64,000 bases of DNA from Planctomycetaceae bacterium (GCA_017795105.1 CP051247.1:3214001-3278000), one strand, 5' to 3'; shown: positions 1-9,026, numbered from the stretch's first letter. Numbers and translations are program-made. The notes: generated from the sequence alone by a model not told the origin.

Positions 1-164
1 CCTTCTACCGGGGAGAACGTCACCGCAACATCGGGAAGGGCTTTGCCGTCGATCGTAATCGTACCGGTGACCTGACCAAGCTCAGGAGTATCATTCGCTC
101 CTCCTCCGCAGCCGAGTGCGAAGATAAGGGTGAGCAATCCGAAATAACGCTTTGTACCTTCCAC
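1..164 (-). CDS. Small lipoprotein with carboxypeptidase-regulatory-like fold, 3' end outside window
   Basis: Only the first ~54 codons are inside the window. A GTG start at 164 is chosen because AAGAGG lies 8 bases upstream and the frame then gives a short hydrophobic signal ending in a lipobox (FALGC), followed by a glycine run and a GxVTGTITIDGKALPDV stretch typical of the bacterial transthyretin/carboxypeptidase-regulatory lipoproteins of planctomycetes. It lies downstream of the DUF1559 gene on the same strand. A second lipoprotein of the same build is next to the DUF1559 gene at 30782. Function unknown; probably an outer-membrane or periplasm-facing lipoprotein. Confidence 0.7.
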   Translation of the reverse strand, partial: MEGTKRYFGLLTLIFALGCGGGANDTPELGQVTGTITIDGKALPDVAVTFSPVE

Positions 165-268
165 AGATGATCCTCTTAGAAAATGAATTTGCACCAAAGT
201 CGGGGCAGTTGATCGCAAAAGGTGAGATCGCAGCGAGACGACCTCACCTTTACCGAATCTGAGAAGGC

Positions 269-1333
269 TTAAAATTCTCCAAGAACTCCACCGTCGTCGC
301 GAGAACAGAGCCGTTCGTACGTGCTGTCCGGGGCTTCTGTCCCACCGGTATGTCGATTGTCGGCGTCGATGTTCTCCGAAATGAACCTGACGCTTCCGTC
401 AGCAAGAACGAATTGAGCACCTCCAGCGTGTCGACTGGAAAAGCCCTTATTACACTCATTGGTACTCGCATTCAGGAACGACGTTGTCGATCCGAGAACA
501 GGATGAATGTTTGATTGCTCGTTGTTGATGTTCGTACCAAACACAACGGCTGCACGGCAGGTGAAGTTTCCGCCCGACGGATTCGGCAGATCCCACGCAC
601 GCTCACCGACCATCATCGTATTACTCGTGCCATCGGTGATGTCGCGCATCTTTGTGCTTGAATTACGCCAGAATAGGCCATTAGCACCGACGCCGTTATT
701 CCCCCACTGACTCATCTCTTGATACCCGGGACCCGTGTTCCACGCACAGCAGTTCGGGTTGGGCGCTTGACTGTGCCAGCGTCGGCTGGAGTTTGAAGCA
801 ACGTAGTTCGACGTGGCGACGGACCGCCCCGTTCCAGTTGCATCTGTGAGCTGCTTAGACGAGTTCACTTGAGGAGCGGTGTCTGAAGGACAACGGTAGA
901 CCGAGATCGTTTGTTGCATCGCGCTTAAGCGATCTTGAGGACCACCCTGCTGCAATGCATTCTTGAGACGAATATTTCCCACCTGAAGGGTGTCGAACAA
1001 CGCGGGCTGTTCGATGTAGGGCAGGAGAAATGCACCCCACCCCCAAGAAACCCGCTCAGCTGCGATCGCGGAAGAATAGTCGGAACTGTTACCGATTGGT
1101 CCGTCGAGCTGGTTGATGTACCCAGCCGGAAACACGCCGTAAGTATCGTGGTAGTTGTGCATTGCGAGTCCAATCTGCTTGAGATTGTTCTTACAACTGC
1201 TACGGCGAGCCGCTTCGCGAGCCTGCTGAACGGCTGGCAAGAGCAGCGCCACCAGAATCGCGATGATCGCGATGACGACGAGTAGTTCGATCAATGTGAA
1301 CGCGGTGCGTCGCGCTCGTAGAGACGTCAACAT
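269..1333 (-). CDS. DUF1559 prepilin-like protein (H-X9-DG type)
   Basis: A 354-residue protein beginning with a type IV prepilin N-terminus (RRTAFTLIELLVVIAI, cleavage expected before the F), a ~25-residue hydrophobic helix, the usual LLLPAVQQAREAARR run, and a C-terminal H-X9-DG motif (HAGGAQFVLADG) followed by VRFISENID and a final GVLGEF. These are hallmarks of DUF1559, a family greatly expanded in planctomycetes and thought to form pseudopilin-like cell-surface or periplasmic fibres; the role is not established. The ATG at 1333 is preferred over an upstream in-frame ATG at 1447 because it puts the prepilin signal close to the N-terminus. Confidence 0.9.
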   Translation of the reverse strand: MLTSLRARRTAFTLIELLVVIAIIAILVALLLPAVQQAREAARRSSCKNNLKQIGLAMHNYHDTYGVFPAGYINQLDGPIGNSSDYSSAIAAERVSWGWGAFLLPYIEQPALFDTLQVGNIRLKNALQQGGPQDRLSAMQQTISVYRCPSDTAPQVNSSKQLTDATGTGRSVATSNYVASNSSRRWHSQAPNPNCCAWNTGPGYQEMSQWGNNGVGANGLFWRNSSTKMRDITDGTSNTMMVGERAWDLPNPSGGNFTCRAAVVFGTNINNEQSNIHPVLGSTTSFLNASTNECNKGFSSRHAGGAQFVLADGSVRFISENIDADNRHTGGTEAPDSTYERLCSRDDGGVLGEF

Positions 1334-1511
1334 GATGTTACCCCCAGGATAAGAGAAAAAACCTGTTGTCGGCAGATACGCCGGCAGAAATATGCGTCGA
1401 AACGCCAATGAGCCAGCTCGATTCGCTGGCCCAATTTCTAACATCAAGAAATGTTAGTATGTGTATGCAGAGTCGGCTCTGCAATCGACGAAGTTGTGTT
1501 TTTTTGTAGGC

Positions 1512-1531
1512 AAACGCAAACGTTTGCGTTT
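1512..1531. promoter_or_regulatory. Perfect 20-bp palindrome, candidate operator
   Basis: AAACGCAAAC followed directly by its own reverse complement, with no spacer. It sits about 180 bases upstream of the DUF1559 start at 1333. CpG-centred even palindromes of this length often bind LacI-type dimers (AACG-CGTT half-sites), but no regulator of that class is in the window. Role inferred only. Confidence 0.4.
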
Positions 1532-1585
1532 TCACCAGTTCGTTCACCAAACACTCGCACACACGGTAGTACAGAATGACTATGG

Positions 1586-1614
1586 CCATGTGAACACTAT
1601 GCGTGCTCACATGG
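1586..1614. terminator. 12-bp hairpin downstream of the cytochrome gene
   Basis: Arms 1586-1597 and 1603-1614 pair with a single mismatch around a 5-base loop. It lies 45 bases past the stop of the cytochrome gene (1659). There is no U-run after the stem in the minus-strand direction, so it would not be a classical intrinsic terminator; mRNA 3'-end protection or an operator are alternatives. Confidence 0.35.
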
Positions 1615-1658
1615 TCACTTAAAAGCATTGGCGAACAATCCGGCGAGGGCGGGCAGAA

Positions 1659-4600
1659 TCAGTTCAGCAGGGTCGCCTGTCCCTGGGAGCCGGGGACTTC
1701 GACCAGTTCGGCTCGGATCGGGGCATTCTTGCGGGCCCCCGGATCGGCGGCGATGGTGACCCGGTGTTTCCCGGCTGGCAGATTCGGGTTCAGATCCGGT
1801 TTCACGTCGACCTCTTTGTCATCGATCCAGATTCGCAGGCCGGTTGGATTCTCGATTTTGAGACCGATGACGCCCGGCTGAATCACATCGAGTTCAAAGC
1901 GGGCGATCGACAGCGTCGCCCCATCAATGTTCCGCATCTTGGCGAGCGGCTGCAGACGCAAACCGCCATCGACATGGCTGTAATCGGTCGTCCACGACAG
2001 TTGACTGTCGTCGGTCGTTGCCAGCTGAATGCCGGTATGGCGGATGGCGTCGTTAATCCCGCTGATGTTGCCTTCGGGATTGATCACCTGCCAGGTGCGA
2101 ACCATTTGCTGCTTCGAGACGACCAGCTCGCCCGTCTTTCCGAGAGCGGAAAGGAAGCGGACCAGGTCGATCAGTTCATCACGGCGGAGTTTGCTAACCA
2201 GATCGGCCGGCATGAGCGAAACCGTGGAGTTCTTCCGCAGTTCGATGTCTTCGGTCGGAACCACGTGGATCTTGCCCTCGGCATCGCGAAGATGAATCTC
2301 GTCCTGATTCTCCAGCACGGGAACCCCGGCCAGCACGATGCCATCGATCGTGACCACCTGAATCGAGTGATAGCCTTCCTTGATCTTCTTGCTCGGATTG
2401 ATCAGCGATTCGACCAGATAGTCAACCGGAGCGCTCGCTCCGATACTCGACAGGTCGGGACCGACTTTGCCACCGGCACCGCCGATCGCATGACATTTGA
2501 TGCAGAGCAGCTTCTCGCGGCGATAGATTTCCTCGCCCCGATGAGCATCGCCGTTCTTCACGATCGCCTGCACCAGCTGCTGCATTTCTTCCGGCGAGAG
2601 TTCCTTATCGAGCGGATCGATTCCCCCCGCTTTCTGAATCGCGGCGACCAGTCCCGGATTCTGCTGCGGTAGACTCGTGGCCCGACGTACGGCTGCGGTT
2701 GCCACGCCAGCCGGCCATTTCGCTCCTTTCAGCGCCTGAGCCAGATGCCCGGGGCCATCGCGACGCTGCAACAGCGGGCCGAGAATCGTATTGACGCGAG
2801 CAGCCGAGCCTTCTTCACTGAGAGCAGCCACGGCAGCTTCGGCGGCGAGCTTCACATTCATCGAGAGCAGAGCTTCAATCCCGGCGACCTGCAACTTGGG
2901 CATCGATTCTCCACGGGCCACGGCCAGCAGATAATCGCGGCTGTCGGTCCCGCCGAGCAAGGCCAGCGACTGCAGAGCAATCCCCCGCCGGGCATCCGAT
3001 TCGGTTTCATTCTCGGCAATCGCCTTCAGGTTCGGTCGAGCCGTTTCGATCTTCCAGAGCCCGGCCAGTCGCGTGGCGAACCAGCGGACCTGCGAGTTCT
3101 TTGCGTCGAGCAGCGGAATCAATTCGGTCAGCGATTCACTCGGCTGGGCTTTCCGCCGGAGTGCGGTCTGGGCGAGGGCTTCCAGGATCGCGGCTCGATG
3201 GCGGTTGTTCTCATCGAGAGCGAGCTTCCAGAGCTCGGTCAGCTCGCCGACATTGCCGCGTTCGGAAACGAGCTGCAGCACTTCGCCGGTCATATTGTCG
3301 GGGATCTTTCCCTGTTCCCACATCCGCACGATGGGAGCGACCACCGCAGCCGAGCGGGACGCCTGAGCGATGGTGAGAATGGTTCGCGGGTTGTCGCCGA
3401 AGAAGCTCGGATCTTCCACGAACAACGGCAGCCAGGTGTTTTCTGTGCTGCGGAATGTCTGCCAGAGCGAGAACTCCAGAAAGCGATCATTCGCCGGGTC
3501 GACAGCCGTCGCGGCCAGCTTGAGAGCAGCGGGGGTTCCCTGATGCCGAAGAGCGTGCACGGCTTCCAGCTTCACCTGCGGATGCGGATCGGCGATGGCC
3601 TTCGTGAAAATGCCCACCGCCAGCGGGTTCTCGTTCCATTGAGCAGCCACGCGAACGGCAGCCGACCGCAGACGGTAGTCGTCGTGGGTCAACATCAGCT
3701 CGGCCATTCGCAGAGCTTCTTCGGAGCCGGACCAGTCTTCGGCCAGCCACATCCGCGACAGCGCGAGCTGGGCTTCGACGGCGGGATCCTGATTCGCTTT
3801 CGCGGCACTGTCGATGGCCTGAAAGACTTCGTTGCGATCGGCCTTCGACAGTTCATAGCGGGCCATGTCGCGATACCATTTCTGGTCGCTGGTGAGCATG
3901 GTGACGAGTTCCGTCACCGAGGCATCGGCGGGGAGCAGCTGCCGACCCGGCGTGTTGTCCTTCACGGAAATCCGCCAGATGCGGCCGTGCTCGTGATCGC
4001 GGCGTTCGTCGCGGAAATCGACCTCGCCGTGCTGAATGATCGGGTTGTACCAGTCGGCAACGTAGATCGCTCCATCCGGTCCCATCAAAATGTCAACCGG
4101 GCGGAAGGAGACGTAGTTCGAAGTCATCAGGTTATCGGCCTGACGCGAGATGTAGCCGCTGCCCGATTCCGAGAGTTCAAAACTGTTGATGCGGTTGCCG
4201 CGGAAATCGTTCGTGACAAACCGGCCCGACCAGCCTTCCGGCAGATGATCGCCCGAAAGGATTTCGAGCCCGCAATGTTTCGGCTGCCCGGGGTTGAGTC
4301 CGCGGACGATCCGCTCGGCGTTGTGCGCGGTCAGCATGACGACATCCGGGAAAACGTAGTGAATCCCCTCGCCGCCGGCTCCGTCGGTTTCAAAGGCCTG
4401 CCCGTAGGAATCGAAAGCGAGCCCCCAGGGGTTAACCAGTCCACGGCAGAAGACATCGAGTTCGAGCGAGGTCGAATCGAACTTCCACGTCCCGCCAGCG
4501 AGCAGTCGCTTCACACCGTACGGCGTTTCGATGTGGCTGTGCGTGTAGATCGACTGGTTGAAGTAGATGTGTCCGGCCGGACCGCGTTTGAGCGTGTGAA

Positions 4601-5102
4601 TAATGTGGTGCGTATCTTCGGTGCCGAACCCGCTGAGGACGATGCGGCGTTCATCGGACTGGCCGTCGCCATCGGTGTCCTTGAGGTGCAGCAGTTCGGT
4701 CGAGTTTCCGACGTAAACGCCGCCATCGCCGGGCAGAATCGCGGTCGGCATCAGCAGGCCATCGGCGAAAACGGTCGACTTGTCGGCGACGCCGTCGTCA
4801 TCAGTGTCTTCGAGCAGAATGATCTTGTCGTTGGCATCCTGCCCCGGCTTCACGTGCGGATACGTCTCGCTGGTCGCGACCCAGAGACGCCCCTGGGAGT
4901 CCCAGTTCATCTGAATCGGCTTGGCGATCATCGGCTCGGAGGCGAAGAGATTGACTTCGAATCCGTCGGCCACCTGAAACGACGCCTGCTCCTTGGCCGG
5001 GTCGGTATCAGGAACTTCCGTCAGACTCCGCTGAGCCAGAACAGGATTCGCCACGACGAGAGTCGTCAGCAGCGTCGTTAAGGTAAGAAAATTACGGTGC
5101 AT
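1659..5102 (-). CDS. PVC-type cytochrome: NHL/beta-propeller dehydrogenase domain, HEAT repeats and CxxCH heme domain
   Basis: A 1,147-residue exported protein. Signal peptide at 1-24 (cleavage near VLAQ). Residues ~40-380 match the putative membrane-bound dehydrogenase propeller of the PVC group (FEVNLFASEPMIAKPIQMNWDSQG, GPDGAIYVADWYNP). Residues ~400-800 are helical HEAT-like repeats. The heme-binding motif CIKCH is at 867-871, followed by KVGPDLSSIG, the TIGR02603-type domain. The last ~130 residues form a beta-rich module. These proteins are abundant in planctomycetes and proposed to oxidise sugars or alcohols in the periplasm; substrate unknown. The SGNH-like gene upstream on the same strand (269-base gap) is its likely partner. 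Confidence 0.93.
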   Translation of the reverse strand: MHRNFLTLTTLLTTLVVANPVLAQRSLTEVPDTDPAKEQASFQVADGFEVNLFASEPMIAKPIQMNWDSQGRLWVATSETYPHVKPGQDANDKIILLEDTDDDGVADKSTVFADGLLMPTAILPGDGGVYVGNSTELLHLKDTDGDGQSDERRIVLSGFGTEDTHHIIHTLKRGPAGHIYFNQSIYTHSHIETPYGVKRLLAGGTWKFDSTSLELDVFCRGLVNPWGLAFDSYGQAFETDGAGGEGIHYVFPDVVMLTAHNAERIVRGLNPGQPKHCGLEILSGDHLPEGWSGRFVTNDFRGNRINSFELSESGSGYISRQADNLMTSNYVSFRPVDILMGPDGAIYVADWYNPIIQHGEVDFRDERRDHEHGRIWRISVKDNTPGRQLLPADASVTELVTMLTSDQKWYRDMARYELSKADRNEVFQAIDSAAKANQDPAVEAQLALSRMWLAEDWSGSEEALRMAELMLTHDDYRLRSAAVRVAAQWNENPLAVGIFTKAIADPHPQVKLEAVHALRHQGTPAALKLAATAVDPANDRFLEFSLWQTFRSTENTWLPLFVEDPSFFGDNPRTILTIAQASRSAAVVAPIVRMWEQGKIPDNMTGEVLQLVSERGNVGELTELWKLALDENNRHRAAILEALAQTALRRKAQPSESLTELIPLLDAKNSQVRWFATRLAGLWKIETARPNLKAIAENETESDARRGIALQSLALLGGTDSRDYLLAVARGESMPKLQVAGIEALLSMNVKLAAEAAVAALSEEGSAARVNTILGPLLQRRDGPGHLAQALKGAKWPAGVATAAVRRATSLPQQNPGLVAAIQKAGGIDPLDKELSPEEMQQLVQAIVKNGDAHRGEEIYRREKLLCIKCHAIGGAGGKVGPDLSSIGASAPVDYLVESLINPSKKIKEGYHSIQVVTIDGIVLAGVPVLENQDEIHLRDAEGKIHVVPTEDIELRKNSTVSLMPADLVSKLRRDELIDLVRFLSALGKTGELVVSKQQMVRTWQVINPEGNISGINDAIRHTGIQLATTDDSQLSWTTDYSHVDGGLRLQPLAKMRNIDGATLSIARFELDVIQPGVIGLKIENPTGLRIWIDDKEVDVKPDLNPNLPAGKHRVTIAADPGARKNAPIRAELVEVPGSQGQATLLN

Positions 5103-5149
5103 GAGTCACCTGTTGATGTCGGTAGGAATGTTGTCTACTAAGAACTTCC

Positions 5150-5296
5150 CTCGCCCCTTGGGGGAGAGGGCCAGGGTGAGGGGGAAATGCGGGTTCCTGG
5201 CTTCACAGGCCGTTGATCTCTGGTTTGGGGGAACGTCATTGGTTCACCGCCCCCTCATCCGCCCTTCGGGCACCTTCTCCCCCGGAAGGGGCGAAG
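5150..5296. repeat. Composite intergenic repeat, family B (copy 1)
   Basis: Starts with the palindrome CCTCGCCCCTTGGGGGAG, continues with a conserved linker (AAATGCGGGTT..., CAGGCCGTTGAT) and ends with the CCCTCATCCGCCCTTCGGG / CACCTTCTCCCCC hairpin. Related copies lie at about 25709-25785, 28935-29220 and 34106-34258. It fills most of the gap between the SGNH-like and cytochrome genes, so it would be transcribed if they form an operon. Confidence 0.8.
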
Positions 5297-5371
5297 GATT
5301 CAACGCAGAAAGACGCCTGCGATTGCACTGTCGGGCAAGCCAGCAGTTGCCCCCCGAGGGGAGCGCGGACT

Positions 5372-6370
5372 TTATTGTTTCGTTTCGCCCCAGTTGCGAA
5401 TCAGGTCATCGGTCGCTTTCTGCACGGCCTGATCCTGTTCTTTGACGAGGGGGTCGAACTCCAGAATCTCTTTCGCGTTCTGTCCCTGTTCATGCTTGCG
5501 GAAGCCGCGAAGGTAAGTTTCGTTCTGCGGTCGGAATCGATGGAAGAAGAGTTCGTTCTTCCAGAGAATCTCTTTATAGGCAGGCTGAGCGGCGGCTGCG
5601 AATTGCGAGTCTCGCAGCAGCAGTTCGCCATCGCGAACGAGCGAGCTGCCGAGCGAACGGGCCAGCACTTCCCCCACTGCGATGTAACCGTCGCGATTCA
5701 GATGAATCCCGTTCTCGGTCAGGCGATCGACACCCATTTCGTTTCGCAGGGTCTGCATCGGTTCCAGCAGATCGACGTAGGTGCAATTCTGCTGTTCGCA
5801 GAGCGTGCGGATGGAATCGCTGTAGAGTCGGCGATCTTTATTAAGCGCGTCGACCTGCTCCGGGCTCTGGACGACAGGCTCCAGCGGCGTCGGGCCGAGC
5901 ACCACGATACGGCGGCCTTCAGCGGAAAGATCCTTCAAGAGCTTCGAATAGTTCCCGAGAAACTCGGTCAGTCCGGCTTCCCCGGCGAAGGCGGCGTTGT
6001 GTCCGTAGCTGACGATGAGCACGGTCGGCTCGGTCAGTCCGACATACTCCTGCAGATGAGCATATCCTGCCTGTACCGGTCCGAAGTAGGCTCGCGATTC
6101 GCCGAGCACGTTATCGCCCGACCAGCCGAGGTTTCGCACGGTGAAATCGACGCTCGGAGCAGCCAGACGCAGCGACATCTCGACGACGCCGTGAGCGTTC
6201 TCGCGCTCGATGAACGTGCTGCCGAGGAGGACAACGCGATCGCCATCTTTCAGCTGCCAGTGAGCATCGTCTGCTTCAGCCGCGCGGGGAATCCACAGTG
6301 TCATCGACAAAAGTGCCAGACAGCAGAGCAGACGGACGCTGCGAGCCGGCGGGAGTTCACAAATTTGCAC
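5372..6370 (-). CDS. Secreted SGNH/GDSL-hydrolase-like protein with degenerate catalytic motifs
   Basis: 332 residues with an N-terminal signal (hydrophobic LLCCLALLSMTLW, about 14-28). The SGNH fold is recognisable from RVVLLGSTFIERE (block I, residues ~45-57), NLGWSGDN (block II), SYGHNAAF (block III) and ENGIHLNRDGY (block V). The block I serine position of GDSI reads GST, and the DxxH of block V reads NxxH, so the classical Ser-Asp/His set is altered. Similar sequences occur next to, or fused with, PVC-type heme proteins, which fits the cytochrome gene directly downstream. An esterase/deacetylase role on carbohydrate is plausible, but activity is doubtful. Confidence 0.8.
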   Translation of the reverse strand: MQICELPPARSVRLLCCLALLSMTLWIPRAAEADDAHWQLKDGDRVVLLGSTFIERENAHGVVEMSLRLAAPSVDFTVRNLGWSGDNVLGESRAYFGPVQAGYAHLQEYVGLTEPTVLIVSYGHNAAFAGEAGLTEFLGNYSKLLKDLSAEGRRIVVLGPTPLEPVVQSPEQVDALNKDRRLYSDSIRTLCEQQNCTYVDLLEPMQTLRNEMGVDRLTENGIHLNRDGYIAVGEVLARSLGSSLVRDGELLLRDSQFAAAAQPAYKEILWKNELFFHRFRPQNETYLRGFRKHEQGQNAKEILEFDPLVKEQDQAVQKATDDLIRNWGETKQ

Positions 6371-6581
6371 AACATGCCTCCGTTGAGGGACGGATCAGGA
6401 TCAAGTGATGAAGTCGCAGACAGTATGCCGTGCGGAGGCAGTCAGATCAATCGGCTCGGATTGGTGAAGAACGTCGGCCGCATTTCGGTGGCGCTCTGTT
6501 CATCTCCCGGGGGTCTCTGGTAGAGTCAGCGGAAAAGAACCTCTATTCATAGCGGGTCGGCCCCATTGTGCTGGTCGAAAG

Positions 6582-7829
6582 ATGATGAATTCAACAAGGA
6601 CGATTGTCGACGCTGTTTACCGGGAGGACTCGCGGCGAGTCTTCGCGACTCTCGTGCGACTCCTGGGCGATTTCGATCTGGCGGAAGAAGCGATGCACGA
6701 TGCATTCGCTACGGCCGTTGAACGTTGGGACTCGGAAGGCGTGCCCGAGAACAAGGTCGCCTGGCTGGTTTCGACGGCTCGGTTCAAGGGAATCGATGTC
6801 ATTCGCCGTCGCAGCCGCTTCGATGCTTCATTGCAGGAGCTGGGACGGCGGTTTGAAGCTGAGGAGCATCAGCGGGGCCGGGAAGAAGCTTCCCCAGTCG
6901 AAGACGATCAACTGCGGCTCATCTTCACCTGTTGTCACCCCGCACTCGCCATTGAAACGCAGATCGCTCTCACGCTGCGCGAAGTCTGCGGACTGACAAC
7001 CGAAGAAGTGGCGAGCGCGTTTCTGGTTGCCGCTCCCACGATGGCCCAGCGGATCGTGCGGGCCAAGTCCAAAATTCGAGACGCGGGTATTCCCTATGAA
7101 GTTCCGGAACTCGACGAGATGCCGGAACGACTCGATGCCGTGCTCACGGTCATCTATCTCATCTTCAATGAAGGTTACTCCGCGTCGTCTGGCGATTCGG
7201 TTACCCGAGCCGATCTTTCGACCGAAGCGATCCGACTGACGCGACTGTTACGCGAACTGCTGCCCGATCCGGAAACGACGGGGCTGCTGGCTCTGCTCCT
7301 GCTGCAGGAATCACGACGACTGGCCCGAACCACGCCCGATGGCGATCTGATTCTGTTGGAGGATCAGGAACGCTCGCTGTGGGATCGCGAGCAGATTCAG
7401 GAAGGGACCGCGCTGGTTCAGGAAGCTCTGGCAACCCGACAGTTCGGGACCTATACCGTTCAAGCCGCGATCGCCGCGGTGCATGCGGAGGCCCCAAGTG
7501 CCGCGGAGACGAACTGGGCCGAGATCGTCGCCTTCTACGATCTGCTCATTCAGCTGGAAGCGAGTCCGGTCGTGCAACTGAATCGAGCCGTCGCCGTCGC
7601 AATGCGCGATGGTCCGGAAGCCGGAGTGAAACTGATCGACGAGATCCTCGGTCGCGGGGATCTGCAGCAGTACCATCTGGCTCACGCGGCTCGGGCCGAT
7701 CTTTGTCGCCGCCTCGGCTGGACCGATGAAGCGAGAACGTCGTATCAGCGCGGCCTCGAACTGGCCCGGCAGGAACCGGAACGCCGCTTTCTGCAGAAGC
7801 GACTGGACGAGCTCGCAGTCGCCGAGTGA
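6582..7829 (+). CDS. ECF42-type RNA polymerase sigma factor (DUF6596)
   Basis: 415 residues: sigma-70 region 2 at ~10-80 (VYREDSRRVFATLVRLLGDFDLAEEAMHDAF), region 4 at ~105-165 (IALTLREVCGLTTEEVASAFLVAAPTMAQRIVRAK), then the long C-terminal extension with LDAVLTVIYLIFNEGYSAS and TPR-like helices. This extension distinguishes ECF42 sigma factors from ordinary ~200-residue ECFs; the C-terminal part is thought to be needed for activity and no anti-sigma factor is normally encoded nearby, nor is one here. ECF42 genes are known to neighbour DGPF (YCII) genes; three lie immediately downstream. It probably directs their transcription. Confidence 0.93.
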   Translation: MMNSTRTIVDAVYREDSRRVFATLVRLLGDFDLAEEAMHDAFATAVERWDSEGVPENKVAWLVSTARFKGIDVIRRRSRFDASLQELGRRFEAEEHQRGREEASPVEDDQLRLIFTCCHPALAIETQIALTLREVCGLTTEEVASAFLVAAPTMAQRIVRAKSKIRDAGIPYEVPELDEMPERLDAVLTVIYLIFNEGYSASSGDSVTRADLSTEAIRLTRLLRELLPDPETTGLLALLLLQESRRLARTTPDGDLILLEDQERSLWDREQIQEGTALVQEALATRQFGTYTVQAAIAAVHAEAPSAAETNWAEIVAFYDLLIQLEASPVVQLNRAVAVAMRDGPEAGVKLIDEILGRGDLQQYHLAHAARADLCRRLGWTDEARTSYQRGLELARQEPERRFLQKRLDELAVAE

Positions 7830-7865
7830 CGCAATCCTCCGCTGGCAGGCCCTGCGGAAGTGATT

Positions 7866-8270
7866 CTAGCCGCCCTTGTGTTTGGTCACTTTCCGGATCT
7901 GGGAATCGGCGTCGTAGCTGCGCCATTCACCGACTTTCTTACCTTCCAGAAAGTGCCCCTCGTCCATCAACACGCCGTTGATGTGATAACGTCGCCAGAG
8001 ACCGGTTTTGCGACCGGCCCTGTCAAAGGAGCCGGACTGAAGCATCAGGCCGTTTTCGCGATACCAGACCCATTCGTCAATCAGCTGACCGACATCGTAC
8101 TTCCCGAATGCTTTGAGATTCCCGTTTCGGTAGTAGAACTTCCATTCGCCGGTCTTTTCCCCTTTGATGTAAATTCCCACCCCAGAGACCGTTCCATCCT
8201 TGAAGGTCTCGATGACGTTTCCGTTCTTCAGCTTACCGCTTTCATCAAATCTGTTCTGATCTTTTTCCAT
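7866..8270 (-). CDS. MORN-variant repeat protein (YwqK-like)
   Basis: 134 residues made of about five tandem GxxxxxYxNGxLxxxGxY-type units (GIYIKGEKTGEWKFYYRNGN, GQLIDEWVWYRENGLM, AGRKTGLWRRYHINGVL, GKKVGEWRSYDADSQ). This is the MORN-variant/YwqK architecture, annotated elsewhere as a toxin-antitoxin antitoxin on thin grounds. The ATG at 8270 is used; a TTG at 8282 is also in frame. The gene faces the opposite way, inserted between the sigma factor (36-base convergent gap) and the YCII genes, and its promoter region is shared with the first YCII gene. No toxin partner is visible. Confidence 0.75.
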   Translation of the reverse strand: MEKDQNRFDESGKLKNGNVIETFKDGTVSGVGIYIKGEKTGEWKFYYRNGNLKAFGKYDVGQLIDEWVWYRENGLMLQSGSFDRAGRKTGLWRRYHINGVLMDEGHFLEGKKVGEWRSYDADSQIRKVTKHKGG

Positions 8271-8464
8271 GAGCCGTCCCAAGCAGCCTCGGCCACCGAC
8301 AACGTAAGCGCCGGACCATTCCGGCGGACGCGGCGACCGATTTCAAATTAATCTACCAGATTGGCGGGGAAGACAATGCCCGTGATCACCGAGGTTGGCG
8401 GAACTTCCTGAGCAGAAAAGAGTTGGAGCCTGTCGGGCCGATTTCCAATTTTTTGCGGCCAGCC

Positions 8465-8491
8465 TGTCGATTCGGGTTCGCAGCGTTCGAC
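8465..8491 (+). promoter_or_regulatory. Candidate ECF42-dependent promoter
   Basis: TGTCGA at 8465-8470 and CGAC at 8488-8491, separated by 17 bases, lie 49 bases ahead of the first YCII start codon. As I recall the published work on ECF42 in Streptomyces venezuelae, the target promoter has TGTCGA at -35 and CG(A/T)C at -10, which this matches exactly. The linked ECF42 sigma gene makes the match meaningful, but transcription has not been shown. Confidence 0.6.
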
Positions 8492-8539
8492 TAAGTCATG
8501 AAGTCCTGAAATTGATCAGTTAGCGTGGAGATGATAACG

Positions 8540-8926
8540 ATGCGATTTATCTGCCTGGGGTACCTGGACCACGAACGCTTTGAAGGCCTGTCGGAATCCG
8601 AACGGCAGGCGGCCATGAAGGAGTGCCTGGCCTACGACGAAGAACTCCGTCAAGGCGGTCACTTTGTTGATGGCGAGGCGTTGCAGGACAGCAACACGGC
8701 GGCCACGCTGTCGGTGACGAACGGGCGCGTGGTGGTAAAGGACGGGCCGTTCGCGGAAACCAAAGAACAACTGGGCGGTATTCTTGTTCTCGAAGCACGG
8801 GACCTGAATCACGCCATCTCGCTGATGTCGAAACATCCCGGAGTGCGGATGGGGCCGTTCGAGATCCGCCCGGCCGACGAAGCGATCAACAAGCTCGTTA
8901 AACGCACGCAACCTCTCGACTTCTGA
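8540..8926 (+). CDS. YciI/DGPF-domain protein 1
   Basis: 128 residues with the dimeric alpha-beta barrel YCII fold: MRFICLGYLD start, a central VKDGPFAETKEQLGG motif (the DGPF signature) and a C-terminal EIRPADEA strand. The ATG at 8540 is chosen because GTGGAG lies 9 bases upstream and family members begin with M(K/R)(Y/F)xCLxY. Related to muconolactone-isomerase-like/YciI proteins; substrate unknown. It is the first gene after the candidate ECF42 promoter and 100 bases ahead of the second YCII gene. Confidence 0.9.
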   Translation: MRFICLGYLDHERFEGLSESERQAAMKECLAYDEELRQGGHFVDGEALQDSNTAATLSVTNGRVVVKDGPFAETKEQLGGILVLEARDLNHAISLMSKHPGVRMGPFEIRPADEAINKLVKRTQPLDF

Positions 8927-9026
8927 AGGGATCCCGTCGAACGACTCACGATCGACGATTGAATTCCCCTTTTCGACTGCGGCGAAAGAGACCATTGCCA
9001 CTCACTTCTCTCAAAGGAAACGAACC

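Larger units (their letters stand above)
1334..1658. other. Intergenic region with two strong inverted repeats
   Basis: No gene seen. It holds a perfect 20-bp palindrome at 1512-1531 and a near-perfect 12-bp stem with 5-base loop at 1586-1614. Both genes flanking it are on the minus strand, so it carries the end of the cytochrome transcript and the leader or promoter of the DUF1559 gene. Confidence 0.6.

Noticed and set aside
2745..5081. 778-codon plus-strand open frame
   Set aside because: Lies antisense inside the PVC-type cytochrome gene; Arg/Gly/His-rich with no motif. An artefact of high third-position GC.
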